Shown: piece after piece, positions 1 to 10,945 of the stretch
Numbering within the stretch: position 1 is the stretch's first letter
How the letters are laid out: every line of letters starts with the position of its first letter
Source of the DNA: Fagopyrum homotropicum
Taxonomy: Eukaryota > Streptophyta > Magnoliopsida > Caryophyllales > Polygonaceae
Assembly: GCA_033239125.1 (NCBI GenBank)
Contig: BSWB01000005.1
Location: forward strand, 50,514,993-50,578,992
DNA: 64,000 bases
Direction: 5' to 3'
Notes under the pieces: generated by a model
Databases searched by the model: none
Told to the model about the DNA's origin: nothing
The model's input: only the letters and a program-made list of their open reading frames with translations
Translations under genes and position numbers: made by a program

Positions 1-1
1 C

Positions 2-1101
2 TTTAACGGTCGTTTTCCTAGCGGGGTATACGCTAAGGACTTCTGGGAGGACATAGCCATGATTTATGCCAGCAAGGACCGCTGGCAGCCAGCTGACACC
101 AAGGCTAAGCTCATCTACCACTTAGCCTTGAAGATAGCTCATAGGGTCCTTTCCGAGTGCCTATTCCCTAGGACCGAGACCCCCCAAAAGATAAAGACCG
201 ATGAGCTATTCCTTCTCTATTGCATGCTCCAAGGTAGACCCGCCGATTGTGCCACCCTCTTAGCCTCCACCATGAGTAAGCTTAAGAACAAGAGGGCTGA
301 GAACATTGGGTATGGTGGGATGGTTACCTACATTGCTACGCAGCTCGGGATTGATTGCTCCACATGCACTAGGATAGCGGCGAGACCTTTGGGTCTCAAT
401 AACCTTATGACTAGGAGTATTATCTTTCCTAGACACCGAGGTCCACCTACTACTAGTATGCCATGGGAGAATAGGGGAGATAGAGGCATCCGTGGCTCCC
501 AGAGTATTCCATTATGGTTGGACGCCATAATTGGAAGGAGACATTCGCTGCTATGCATGTGAACAGATTAGCACCGCCTCCTTACGTTCCGGATGAGCCT
601 CCAGCTGAGGATATGAGAGGAGGTGATTACTATGAGGGAGGAGGTGATGAGCAGACATTTGGCACGTTTCCGGATCAGCCGGACACCTTCTCGGACTTAC
701 CTAGACAGTCTCCCCGCCCTTCTAGACCCTCTGGTGCTTCTTCCTCTCGCCGTGCTAGTGTGAGCGAGAGACCGACATAGATGGCGGCTCCTCCCGCTTC
801 GTATGGAGCACAGCCGGAGTGGATGGAAGCTCCACCACCATGGTATGCACAGCCACCAACAGCACCAACCCCACGGGATGCACCAGCATGGTACAGTCAG
901 TCGCCGGCATGGTATGAGCAGCTTCCGGCATGGGCTGCAGATCTTTCCAGAAGGGTAGGAGACTTGGAGATTCATAGGGACACTCATGATGCACGGGCTG
1001 ATGAGCATGACCGGATGATGAGGAATATATACCGCTAGCAGTTTGAGCGGAAATTCAGCCCCGAGTTTCACCCATTTCCACCACCGCCTCCACCACAGTG
1101 A
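2..1101 (+). pseudogene. Athila post-pol ORF (ATHILA ORF-1-like, 'env-like'), 5'-truncated and broken
   Basis: The frame is already open at base 2 and reads through the ATG at 59, so that ATG is internal. The product resembles the ORF that Athila elements carry between pol and the 3' LTR. It shares with the copies at 6499-7863 and 50657-52036 the block around IYHLALKIAHR, a TETP motif, a 'GG-VTHIA'-like segment, a 'KPLGL-ITR'-like segment and a proline-rich tail. The frame shifts between about 500 and 545, continues in the frame that contains 514, and is interrupted by TAG at 778 and at 1036. The proline-rich end and final TGA lie at 1099-1101. I see no signal peptide or membrane segment, so calling it an envelope protein is not supported here. 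Its function is unknown. Confidence 0.8.
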
Positions 1102-1188
1102 CGAGATTTCATGACAGCCAGTTTCAGCCGCCCCACCGCCGTCTAGTGAGTTCACTTTTCTTTTCTTTCTTTTCCTTATTTCTTTTTG

Positions 1189-1227
1189 AACATTGAGGAC
1201 AATGTTTGTCTTAAGTATGGGGTGGGG
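1189..1227 (+). promoter_or_regulatory. Hairpin plus polypurine-like tract (internal copy)
   Basis: AACATTGAGGACAATGTT (1189-1206) has perfect six-base arms around GAGGAC. It is followed by AAGTATGGGGTGGGG. The same pairing of a hairpin with a GGGAC/GGAC loop and AAGTATGGGG occurs just before the 3' LTR and at the same position in the other Athila elements here. It could be a second polypurine tract for plus-strand priming. That role is inferred. Confidence 0.5.
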
Positions 1228-2428
1228 TGTGACTATGTGTTGTAATAACTCTACTACATTTGCTTGCCTTGATCGATGACACTTTGCATATTTCATTTCA
1301 TAGTCACACGTTTCATTATTGCATTGCATGAAAAAGTTTTTGAAAAACCCATAAAAATGCGAAAAATTTTGAAAAATTATAAAAAGGTTTTGTGCTTCTA
1401 AGATTTGAGATGATTTCTATGATAGTTCCTACTTGCGGATTGAGCTTTTGGTGACAATTGTATGCCTAAACGAATAATGAATTGAAGAGGAATTGAATGT
1501 GTTGATTATCCTTTCTTGCAAGTTTCATAATGTGAAGAGTTTTATCTAAATCATATTGAGAAATCGAGGTTGAAATCACATGATGCGTTCTTATACTTAT
1601 TTATGAAATGATTAAGGCAATTCGATTTTTCTTTCTTCTTTCTTTGATCACTTAGCCCCACAATGAAAGTAATTGCCTCCCTTACCTATCCGGGAATTGG
1701 AGGAGTTGATATTTGGCATGTGTGATATGGGAGGGCCATGAAAGCAAATTTTTGCATTCAAAGAATAGAATTAATAGGTTTGGGGAAGTCAATCATGACG
1801 ATGAGTAACTCGACACCATTCACATAGCCGAGTGTTTGTGTCTTGCCAAAGTCGGATTGAGCGATATTCCTAGCGGATTATGGTATGTGCATCAAGGGTT
1901 TGAGGCATCTCGAAATTGAGAAACGCCAATCTCCTAGGCTTCGGTTTTTGTGCACCGCTATCCATACTTCCAAAAATAAAGTCGAAAAATAATGTGAAAA
2001 AGAAGAGAGCAAAGCTCAAAGTTGATGGTGTTGCAATTCAAAATAAAAAGAAAAAAGAGTTGGGTTATCCATTTTCCCGGATTCATGCATCACATCCCTT
2101 ATAAGTTTCCCTCCCTTCCGCATTCTAGACCTTACTTGAAAGTCCTTAAGATCAAAAGAACGTTATTTGACTTGGTGATCCAAATTGAAGTTTCTTATGC
2201 TTGATTTTGATAATGCTTGCAGGTTATGATGTTTGCCTTAAAGTTTAACCAATTCATGATGTTTCTTTGCTTTACATTCTTTGGTTTATGTATATAACCG
2301 TTTCAAGGATAAATGAAGCAAGGTTTGAGAATGATCTATTGACTAGAAGCACACTTACCTAAAAGATATTTTGTTTTTGAGTTTGCATGCATATTTCATC
2401 CTAACTTGTGTTCTAAGCTTTCGAAAAC

Positions 2429-2467
2429 CTTGCTTGGGGACAAGCAAGTGACAAGTATGGGGTATTT
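2429..2467 (+). promoter_or_regulatory. LTR-proximal hairpin and polypurine tract of P
   Basis: CTTGCTTGGGGACAAGCAAG (2429-2448) is a perfect seven-base-arm hairpin. It is followed by AAGTATGGGGTATTT directly against the LTR start at 2468. The purine-rich AAGTATGGGG fits a plus-strand primer. The identical hairpin precedes the 3' LTRs of A (5057-5076) and C (49242-49261). Confidence 0.65.
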
Positions 2468-3201
2468 TGTTAGCATGAAATATTGCGATATTCTAGGCAC
2501 TTATTCTAGTTGTTTTTCATTCATTATTGTGTTCATGGATAAGGCATTGAAGCATTTGTTAGCTTGTTTACCTATATTTTCGATATGGAGGTCTACATTA
2601 GTTTTGTGATTGATTATAGGTGAATAAGAGCTGAAACCGGACCATTTGAGAAAGATAAGAGAGGATTCAATCATATCCAAGGATTAGGAACACATCAAAG
2701 AAGCTAAAGAAGGAGAATGTCACGATACAACGGAAACCACAAGTAATCTACACTTTCACGCCCTAAATTACGGCTGTAGAAGAGTCCACGCTCTAAACCA
2801 CGGCCGTGGATCTTGGCATCATGAGCGTGGAGCATTCTAGTAAGTTACACGGCCTAAAGTGCGGTGGTGAAAGTCACAAGAGACCGTAATCCAATTCCAC
2901 GCCCTAAACCACGGTCGTGGAAACCCTTGAGACCGTGATTTAGGCAATCTTTTGACGAGTCATTTATTGCCACATCATCTACGCATTTGTGCTGAAAGAT
3001 ACCTCTTTCTAGACGGATAAAAAGGCGGAAGAGGGAGTTTTTCGGGACCTCGCTTTGGGAGAGTTCGCCTTAGGGTTTTCGCGAGGAACTTTGCGGAAGC
3101 GCCGGTAGTTTGGATTCCCGAAGATTGTGTGTGGCGGAAGTTGCGCCCTTTTCTAAGGTTTTGATATTGAAGACGGATTGACATCCCGTTCTTCGTGTTT
3201 A
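2468..3201 (+). repeat. 3' LTR of P, first part
   Basis: The LTR starts TGTTAGCATGAAATATT, resembling the TGATAGCATGAATTATA start of the A/C LTRs. It contains a cluster of palindromes of the CCACGGCCGTGG type between about 2755 and 2945. It is cut at 3201 by element A and resumes at 26194. Confidence 0.85.
2755..2945. repeat. CCACGGCCGTGG-type palindrome cluster
   Basis: A perfect CCACGGCCGTGG at 2798-2809 and a near-perfect copy (ccacggtcgtgg) around 2913-2924 are accompanied by half-sites such as cacgccctaaa, gagcgtgga and gaccgtgattt. The cluster continues in the second LTR part at about 26475-26530, with a perfect copy at 26495-26506. It occupies the LTR position that CACCTCGGTCGAGGTG occupies in A and C. 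Confidence 0.8.
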
Positions 3202-4310
3202 TGTTCGCTCCAAACGGTGTGTGCAAGCTTTAAATTTATAACCCTAGACGTAAGCTTAAAACAAGGATGCGAACCCGCAGTGTACGGGTCAATCGTAGTA
3301 AAAGCAAGGAATTCCAGGGGTGGATCACAGGGACTTAGTGAAACAAAGTCCAATTACGGTATGCTTTAGTAATTACTAACCACAAAAGGTGATCAAAACA
3401 GTCAAATATGATATAGAAGTCAATAAAGGAAATATGCAATTCTAGGGATTAAAGCATCTAGTTGTGGTTCCAACTCAAGATCTAAAGATAAGCGGACAAA
3501 GCTGAGATTTTTGCATGGGGAAGGTGTTACTAAAGTGGAATAGATCACCGGGTAAGTCTCACTACTCACTAATCCTAAACCGTAACTCCTATTACCGGGT
3601 AAGTCTCAAGGAATTAAGATAAAGAACTATAACCTCAAACTAACACGCCATCTAAGGGAATAGAATCAACCTTTACCGGGTAAGTCTCAGGCTAACTCAC
3701 AAAGATGGGATGAAAGCACACTCAAACCCCAATAAAGGATAAACCTTTATTACCTACACTTATGATCTTAGGTAAACAAACTAAGGAATTACCGGGTAAG
3801 TCTCATCCTAAGCTTGCATTGAACTAGGAAAGGTGTAATAAGAATAGGATTTGGCAAACTCTAACACTTAACTCTCAGTTTTGGATCAGATAAGTCACCT
3901 CGGTCAGAAGAATTCCACCCCGGCCGAGATGTTCATCGACTGAGCGAGATGCTTAGGGTTAAGGTAAAGACTCGAACTTTCAGGGTCCTACTGGAATCTA
4001 AGATTATTCTATCATTGTTTTTTCCACAACCTTCAGCCAATCACCCTAGAATCACACAAGGAAATTAGCCACTCATCATCATGAAAGCAATGATCAAATA
4101 TATGGGAAGAATGTGAATATTTGAACAAGAAGAATTTAATGAAAAGACTTCAATAACTGAATCAAATATCCCAACAAAAGCGTTCCTTGGATAGAAATCC
4201 AACAAGGCAAGACAACAAGGAAGGGAATCTAAGACAATCTTACAAAAACCCTTCAAAAGCTATAAAAGTTATAATCTTCCTTCTTCAACCTTCAAAAAGG
4301 TTCTTCAAAT

Positions 4311-4450
4311 CTCCCAACTGTATGCGGATGTATGCAGCATGATAGCGGATCTCCAACTGTATGCAGGATGTATGCAGCGTCAGCGGGGGTGATAGCGGAT
4401 CTCCAACTGTATGCAGGATGTATGCAGCGTCAGCGGGGGTGATAGCGGAT
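4311..4450. repeat. 50-bp tandem repeat inside the A LTR
   Basis: A unit starting gatagcggatctccaactgt begins at 4341, 4391 and (partial) 4441, so the period is 50 bp, with a degenerate unit upstream from 4311. The other A LTR has the same array at 25463-25602 (units at 25493, 25543 and 25593). The LTRs of C and the solo LTR at 30631-32393 have a single diverged version there. Confidence 0.9.
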
Positions 4451-4692
4451 GCCGGATTTATGGGAAATCCGACCCTTTTTATAGGAACATTACTCTCCAA
4501 AGATAAGATATCTTAGAAAGATCTCTTCGCATAAAAATAGGTAAAATATATGATCTAGCATATCTTCTTCCTTCCAGGAGCCAAGCCCAAAAAATATAAG
4601 ATCTCTTTCCAAAGATAAAAGATCTCAGCCAAGAATAAAATATTCTCGTCGCGTCCTAGGTGTTCGCCTCGGTCGAGTCGACTTCTCTGGAT

Positions 4693-4731
4693 CACCTCGG
4701 TCGAGGTGAATCTGTGGTCAACCGAGGTGAG
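4693..4731. repeat. Palindrome plus half-site in A LTR
   Basis: CACCTCGGTCGAGGTG (4693-4708) is perfectly palindromic and is followed within a few bases by the half-site caaccgaggtga. Equivalent perfect copies stand at the same LTR position at 25844-25859, 32049-32064, 48876-48891 and 58933-58948. Confidence 0.9.
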
Positions 4732-5037
4732 TCACAACTGAAAGTGAAATCTCTCAAATCTGGTCCAAAGTGAATCTCTAATCCATGGCTATGCTTCCTG
4801 GATGGTTCCTTATGTTCCTGAATGTAGCTCCAATGACTCCATAGCTCCTTTTGCTCCTTTTTGATGCAAAACGTGCCATTTTACCTACGATTACAACGAA
4901 ACTAGGTGTAGACCTCGATTCCCGCAAAGGTAGATGAAATGGTAATATAATCACATATTATACATACAAACATGTAGATTATTGAAGATAAAACGTCTAA
5001 ACAAACCCCAAAATATAGACTATAATTCATGCTATCA

Positions 5038-5076
5038 AAATACCCCATACTTAGCCCTTGCTTGTCCCCAAGCAAG
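5038..5076 (-). promoter_or_regulatory. LTR-proximal hairpin and polypurine tract of A
   Basis: Read on the - strand, CTTGCTTGGGGACAAGCAAG (5057-5076) is followed by AAGTATGGGGTATTT abutting the 3' LTR. It is identical to the site in P and C. Plus-strand priming at the purine run is the expected role; the role of the hairpin is unknown. Confidence 0.65.
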
Positions 5077-6498
5077 TTCCGCATATAAAAGACAAGATAG
5101 AATGGATTAATAGTCAAGAAAATCAATGAAAAGTCTTTCAAAACATTTTTATAATGTGCAACAATCATAGATCACTCTAAGAGAATACTTCATGGAATTT
5201 AAAATCAAAATATGATCAAAACATTTTATAAGTATAAGAAAGTTGTTCATCTTTTCATAAAATCATAGAATGCATAATAAGTCATAATCATCGAAATTAA
5301 TCATGCATAATCCAGTTTAAACCGCTAAGTCAATCAACAAGCTCGAGGTCTCAAGGGCTTCCCAAAAGAAAGGTCAAGAAACGTGTAGGGTAGGGATGTA
5401 TGTAAGGTAATGTGGTGCTAGAATCCGGGAAAAGGATATACTTCACTTTGACTTTGACTTTCAACATCTTCCACCAATAAGGTTTGCTTATTTCACACTT
5501 TTTCTTGTTTTACTTTACTTTTTGAGATGCATGGACAGAGGTGCACAATAACCGAAGCCTAGGAAATCAACAATCATCGATTTCTTGAGATGCATCAAAC
5601 CCTTGATGCACATACCATGACCCGTTAAGAATATCGCTCAATCTGACTTTGGCAAGACACAAACACCCGGCTATGTGAATGGTGCCGAGTTACTCATCAT
5701 CATGATTGACTTCCCCAAACCTATTATTACTTTCTAACACTTTCACTTCCAGCCAACTTCTCAACTTTAACTTCACTTGCCTTCACCACTTCGCTTGCTT
5801 CCAAATTCCCGGATAGGTAAAGGGAGGCAAAATGTATATGAGGGGCTAAGCATGATCAAGAAGAAGAAGAGAGAAGAATGAATTGCCTTGGTCTTTCCAG
5901 GAAGAAAGTGAGAGAACTTATCTTGCGGTGTCAACCTTCAAATTCAACATAATTTGGATAAAAACAAAGTATTAAACATGCCAATAATTTCAAACAAAAC
6001 ATTTAGCAACTTAAACATATTATAAAACCTTTCAAACACATAAAGATTTCAAAACCAGTCAGTAAACAAAGTCTTCACTGAGATCATATCCAAATAAGGA
6101 GCACAAAAATCGTTTCGAAAACTCTCAGTTAACCCACCTCGGTCGAGGTGTTCTTAGGTCAACCGAAGTGAAACACCTCGTTCGGCCAGAACTCCACCGG
6201 TCGAGGTCAAAAAAATTTTTAAAACCAGTTTTTTTTTTCAGTTTTGACGTATTTCTCAATCAAATAACCTGTAAGTATGCATGCAGTCTCAGATAAACAC
6301 ATAGATGCAAAAGTGAAGCATAAATATGAATAAATATCTGGTCAAATAAAGTCATACATCACATAAGTCAAATACATCAATAAACAACCCATACTTAGGA
6401 CAGACTGTCCCAGTGGGTCAAAATAGGTATAAGGAATAAAATACTCACCGGATAATAAGCTAAACTGCATAAAAATAAGAAAGAAAATCCTGCAGCTC
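5077..6498 (-). other. 3' noncoding region of element A
   Basis: Noncoding, AT-rich sequence lies between the post-pol ORF and the 3' LTR, closely matching 49262-50656 of element C. It holds the palindrome cluster near 6135-6205 (cacctcggtcgaggtg followed by caaccgaagtg and cacctcgttcggcc). It also holds the second hairpin with polypurine-like tract at 6387-6419. No ORF is supported. Confidence 0.7.
6387..6419 (-). promoter_or_regulatory. Internal hairpin plus AAGTATGGG copy in A
   Basis: On the - strand the order is GACCCACTGGGACAG, CTGTCC, then AAGTATGGG. GGACAG-A-CTGTCC forms the stem. This parallels 1189-1227 in P, 12157-12194 in B and 50541-50575 in C. It is a conserved element layout of unproven function. 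Confidence 0.45.
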
Positions 6499-7863
6499 TC
6501 AGTAGTCACGATCTGGTGGTGGTGGTGGTGGCACATACGGGTACTGGGACGGATCGAATGGATAGCCCATGACGTGCTCAAACTAAATCTGGGCCATCAT
6601 GTGCTGGTAATGCTGCCTCTCCTGCATCTCGCGGATATCCAGTGACAAAGCGGCATATGAATCAATAACCTGATCCGTCAGATCGTCGATCCGACTGTGA
6701 GCCTCTGGATCTCTGTGTCGGCGTATCCTATGCCTAGCAGGTCTCACTGGAGAAGTAGCAGGTGCCGGCTCAGTATCATCGTCATCAAGATCTATAACCG
6801 GTGCACTAGTCCCTGCAGTATCTGTCCCTGTATCCATCGGGACTCCACCATCTCTGTCATCAGCTGTCTCCTCATCATCTGCCTCCTCCTCAGCTGGGGC
6901 AGCTGCTGCCTCTCTGTTATCCTCCATCAGTGGGGCCCAAGAGGTCTGCCAATAATGAGGGTCGTAAACTGTAAACTGGGCAGACCACCTGATCACCTGT
7001 GGTGCAGTCAGCTCCCATGGCATAGCCACGTACGGTGTAGTCAGACCTCGGGGAACCAGAATCCGCCGAGTGATCATCTCCTGCAGCCCAAGCGGCTTGG
7101 CAGCCGCCACCATAGTGCAAGCGCTGAGATCCATATCCTGATAGCTGGCGATGTGGGTGACAATCCCTCCGCAGCAGATGTTTCCCTTCGCCTTGGCCTT
7201 GATCCTGTGCAGATCCTCTGCCAGCATCAAGCCAAAGTCCGGGATACCTCCTGTCACCATGCAGTATAGGCTGAACAGCTCCCCCTAACGGACCTTCTAG
7301 GGCGTCTCAGTACGCGCCAGAAGTGTCTCACTGAAGATGCGGTGAGCTAACCTAAAGGCTAAGTGGAAGATGACCTTCTCCCTGGAATCTCCAAGGCGCC
7401 ATCTGTCTGCGTGCTCAACAACGTGAGCAATCTGTCCCCAAAACTCCCTAGCTACAGATCGGGAAGGGAAGTCAACAGCTGTCGGGGTAGGAAAACCAAA
7501 AATATCCCTCCAATACTCAAGTGGCACTAAGTAGTTCCGGTTCATCAACCGGTACTTCACAGATCGCTTTGTGGGGAGGTAGGTGAAGGAGCTAACAAAC
7601 TCTAGGGTAGGCTCCAAATAGGCTGGGGCACGGATCTCAGTAAACTGATCTAGCCCTAATATGGATATCATCCGTCTAAGGTCTCCATCCACATGGAGAC
7701 AGTCAAAAGCAGACACGTCCAGGAAGCGAGGTGCAATCACTGGACGGCCGGAAATACGGTCATAATCGACCTGGTGTCGCTTGTGGATCACTAGTCGATA
7801 GGGTCGGGAAGAAGGGGAAGGGGAGGATCTATGCTTGAGGGCAAGGCGTCTGTTAGAACTCAT
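6499..7863 (-). pseudogene. Athila post-pol ORF of element A (ATHILA ORF-1-like), three in-frame stops
   Basis: It starts at the ATG at 7863 (MSSNRRLAL), the start conserved in element C, although the frame is open further upstream. Conserved segments include a DYDRI-GRPVIAPRFLDVS region, AREFWGQ, HLAFRLAHRIFSETLLARTETP, and a VTGGIPDFG to VTHIAS block. An acidic Asp/Glu linker, a basic RHRIRRHRD stretch, a SYAALSLDIREMQER segment that may form a coiled coil, and a six-proline tail ending DRDY follow. In-frame TAG codons lie near 7299, 7287 and 6585. Such ORFs are typical of Athila and Calypso elements; the protein's function is not established. No membrane span is evident, so I do not call it an envelope protein. 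Confidence 0.82.
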
Positions 7864-8678
7864 TTTCAGAACTCCCACTGTCAGGTCACCTCGGTCAACT
7901 GACAATACTCAAGAATCACCTCGGCCGAGGCACAGCTCGTCTGGACTGAGGCGGAAAACTGGATTCCAATTTCTTCAGAAAATTCAGTTATTTTCCCCCA
8001 AAATCACTACAACTGCTTCCTATGGGGTACTTAATCCTTTTCTCAGCAAATGCAAGGGCAACCAAAGCCCAAATCAAAGCGAAATCAGTGAGTTAGGGTT
8101 TCGGTTTCGTTTTACCTCGTTCGGCCGAATCGGTTCGATTTCTTCGTAGATCGATGATGCACTGGGATCCTCTATGCCTTAATCGCAGTTTGGAAGCGAA
8201 AATCTTTGAAAATGAGAGAGATTCGAAGGAGCGAGGTGAAAACTGTCACCGCGGTCGAGGGAGAGGGTAAAGTGAGGAGAGAGAAATCTTCAGCCCTTTT
8301 TATACCCTTTTCTGGAACTGCAGTCACCTCGGTCGAGATGGTCTCGACTGGACCGAGGTGGTACGGACTGAGGTGGTTCTCCATAAACCCTAGTCGCCTC
8401 GGTTGCTCAAGAATCATCTCGGTCGAGGTGCTCTGACAGCAACCGAGATGTGTCTCAGTCAAACTTCGTCTTCTCAAATTCTCGATCTTCTGTCCTTCCA
8501 GTTATGCTCCTTCCTTAGATGTCACCTGTTATCTGTCTAGAACGCCAAAAACAAAACAAAGCAAAGCAAAAGCAAAAACTGTCTAAGCTAGACTAGAAAA
8601 AGGGAAAGGAAAGCAATACCTTGGGTTGCCTCCCAAGAAGCGCTTGGTTTAAGGTCGTTAGCTGGACCATGATGCGTC
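7864..8678 (-). other. Spacer between pol and post-pol ORF in A, with palindrome clusters
   Basis: No coding sequence is supported. CACCTCGGTCGAGGTG-type motifs and half-sites cluster at about 7884-7950 and 8250-8460, for example cacctcggccgagg, cacctcggtcgagatgg, gaccgaggtgg and catctcggtcgaggtg. The block is collinear with 52037-52872 in element C. Confidence 0.65.
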
Positions 8679-9078
8679 TCAAACGAGGTATATTGGTGCA
8701 ACCTCTTCAACCGGAGTTTCCGGTTTGTACTTCTTAAGTCTATGACCGTTGACCTTGAAGCTTCCGCTTGTTTCGCCCCATATCTCAACTGCACCACGAG
8801 GAAAAACATGTTTCACAACATAAGGTCCGGTCCATCTAGATTTTAACTTACCTGGAAAGAGGCGGAGGCGGGAGTTGAAGAGTAGAACTAAATCTTCTTC
8901 ATTAAGCTCCTTTGGGACGATACGCTTGTCATGCCATCTCTTCGTCCTCTCCTTATAGATTTTGGCATTCTCATAAGCGTTCAAACGCAGCTCCTCCAGC
9001 TCGTTGATTTCCAATAGCCGCTTCTCGCCAGCCTCCTTAATGTCGAAGTTCAACCATTTGATCACCCAATATGCTTTG
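8679..9078 (-). pseudogene. Integrase C-terminus of element A, cut off by B
   Basis: This reads as the integrase C-terminal region: a WLNFDIKEAGEKR segment, ERTKRWHDKRI, VLLFNSRLRLFPGKLKSRW, then the GPYVV and VNGHRLKKY motifs common to plant Ty3/gypsy integrase tails. Its upstream part lies at 20482-22207, and the frame is continuous across the insertion once B and one CTTTG copy are discounted. B therefore disrupted a frame that was still open at that point. The stop is at 8679-8681. Confidence 0.85.
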
Positions 9079-10905
9079 TGTTACGCTCAGGATATGTGTG
9101 ATACGCAATAGGTTTTAAATTTATACTCGTTATATTTATCCTAACTCCTAGCGAACCCGTAGTGTACGGGACGTTTGTAGTAGGGATAGTATTCCGAGGT
9201 CGAACACAAAGACTAAGGTGAAATAGAGTTAAGCATGATCAAAGATAGTGTAAATCTAGACTAAGATAAGGTGAGGAATAAAGAAAATGGAAAACACAAT
9301 GTTTTTGGGTGGTTTTTGTGGTGATCAAACAAAGATCACAAATCAAGCAAGGTAATAAAACAACTAACAACTCAAGCTAGCAAAATGAACAAGTAACACA
9401 AAGCACAAAGTATATGATCAAGAGAGAAAAGTGGATTCTAGAGGTCAAGATTTCCGGTTATGGCATTGGACTCAAGGTTCTAAGGATTCTAAGGACAAGC
9501 TGCGGTGTTGGGGAAAGAATGTTTCACTAATGGAAGCAATTACCGGGTAGGTCTCTCACTTCACTAATCCCGCATCAAACTCCTATTACCGGGTAGGTCT
9601 CAAGAGGTTAGAATAAGGAATTCCACATAAACTGGACACTACTTAAGGGGTAACCCTCTCCTTACCGGGTAAGTCTCGGAATAGGGAAATCTCAAGCAAT
9701 AATCCTAGCACACTCGATCCAATAGCGGCTTATGAGGCTCACTACTACCTAGACTTCATCTTCTAAAGTATCTAAGATCGGAAATCATCGGGTAGATCTC
9801 TTCCCTCACTTAGGTTGATAGCATTAGGTGATCCTAAGCTAAATTAGGCTTAATAAACACTAGGATTTAACAACCTAACACCCCAATCATACAGATTCAT
9901 CATTTAAAGAGCAACAGAGGAGGAAATCGGGCGGATCATGGGGGAAATCGGCCGATTTACCTAATGAACAGGCCGATTTTCCCTTCTATTGTGAGTTTTG
10001 TGCATACAAATCATCCTAAACTAACATATAAGCCCATCCTATCATCACCCAAGCCATAACCATCAATCCATCACTCCAGAATCTCAATAAACTAGCCAAT
10101 AATATGCATATCAAGATCCAAAATCTTCAAACAAGCATACATGGTGTTCATAGATGTATAATGAAAGATAAGCAAGCAAATCAATAAATCTCAACTAAAT
10201 CTAAGTTGTAGCAAGACTTACAAACTCTTAAATGAAGATCCAAAACGTTCCTAACAATCTTTGCAATAGTTCTTCAATCCAAGACTCTAAAAATCACTCA
10301 AAACCTCACTATCACCCCTAGAGTGGTGTTCTTCTTCTTCCTTCAATCCTTGAGAGTTTTTCTTCTCCTCCAATCTTTTCCCCAAATTGGTGAGCTGTGA
10401 ATGAGAGTGTGGGAGAGGAGAGATGCTCAGCAACAACCTGCAGGACCACTTATATTCTCCACCAAGAGCAAGGCCGGACAAGAGATCGTGGGACACGTGG
10501 CTTAAGCTGTCAAAGGCCCAAAAATCGACCCAGTAGGATTAAATCGGCCGATTTAGCTGCTAGCTGGTCCGATTTTCTTCAGCAGAAACATGCTATGATC
10601 GTCTAGCCATGAGTTGCTCCATTGCTTGCACCAATAGTGGTCTTTGTGTCCTTTATTGCTCCAATTATGCTCCTCCAAAGCTTTGGATGTGTACCATCAT
10701 GAGGCTTGGCCCTCTAATGTATCGGTTAATGTCCAAAAGACCCCCGAAATACCTACAAAGCAACGCACAAGTCCGTGTAGACGTCTATCTCTACAAAATA
10801 CATGAATTGAGTGCAAACGTCGTGAATTCGTGCTAAACCATGCATGAATGAGTGAGAAATCTATCTAAATGATTACCTAAACCTAAGTCATAAATCGTGT
10901 TATCA
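9079..10905 (-). repeat. 3' LTR of element B
   Basis: + strand ends are TGTTACGCTC and GTGTTATCA. It contains the conserved GCGAACCCGTAGTGTACGGG block near 9152-9171 and repeated ttaccgggtaggtctc motifs. AAATCGGCCGATTT palindromes lie at 9945-9958 and 10541-10554, each followed after about 11 bases by a half-site (ggccgatttt or gtccgatttt). Confidence 0.93.
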
Positions 10906-10945
10906 AAAATACCCCATACTTAAGGTTTGCTCGTCCCCGAGGAAA
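10906..10945 (-). promoter_or_regulatory. Polypurine tract and weak hairpin of B
   Basis: On the - strand CTCGGGGACGAGC is followed by AAGTATGGGGTATTTT next to the 3' LTR. This matches the polypurine tracts of A, C and P, with a shorter, diverged stem in front that keeps the GGGGAC loop. Confidence 0.55.

Larger units (their letters stand above)
1102..2467 (+). other. 3' noncoding region of element P
   Basis: AT-rich sequence without a convincing ORF lies between the post-pol ORF and the 3' LTR. It is homologous in layout to 5077-6498 (A) and 49262-50656 (C), for example the shared stretches around 'cccgg..tag', 'cgagtgtttgtgtcttgcc' and 'ggtatgtgcatcaagggtt'. It begins and ends with a hairpin followed by AAGTATGGGGT. 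Small open frames at 1916-2204 and 2406-2609 have no recognisable motif and lie in sequence conserved as noncoding between elements. Confidence 0.7.
3202..5037 (-). repeat. 3' LTR of element A
   Basis: On the + strand it reads TGTTCGCTCC...CATGCTATCA. It contains a conserved block GCGAACCCGCAGTGTACGGG at about 3269-3289 and four copies of accgggtaagtctca (near 3547, 3592, 3673 and 3789). It also has a 50-bp tandem repeat at 4311-4450 and a perfect CACCTCGGTCGAGGTG palindrome at 4693-4708. Confidence 0.92.

Noticed and set aside
3547..3805. Regularly repeated accgggtaagtctca units as a CRISPR-like array.
   Set aside because: Spacing is irregular, the units lie in plant LTRs, and copies occur in every related LTR.
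6499..7863. Calling the Athila post-pol ORF a viral envelope gene.
   Set aside because: No signal peptide, membrane segment or fusion motif can be seen in any of the three copies. Only its position is envelope-like.
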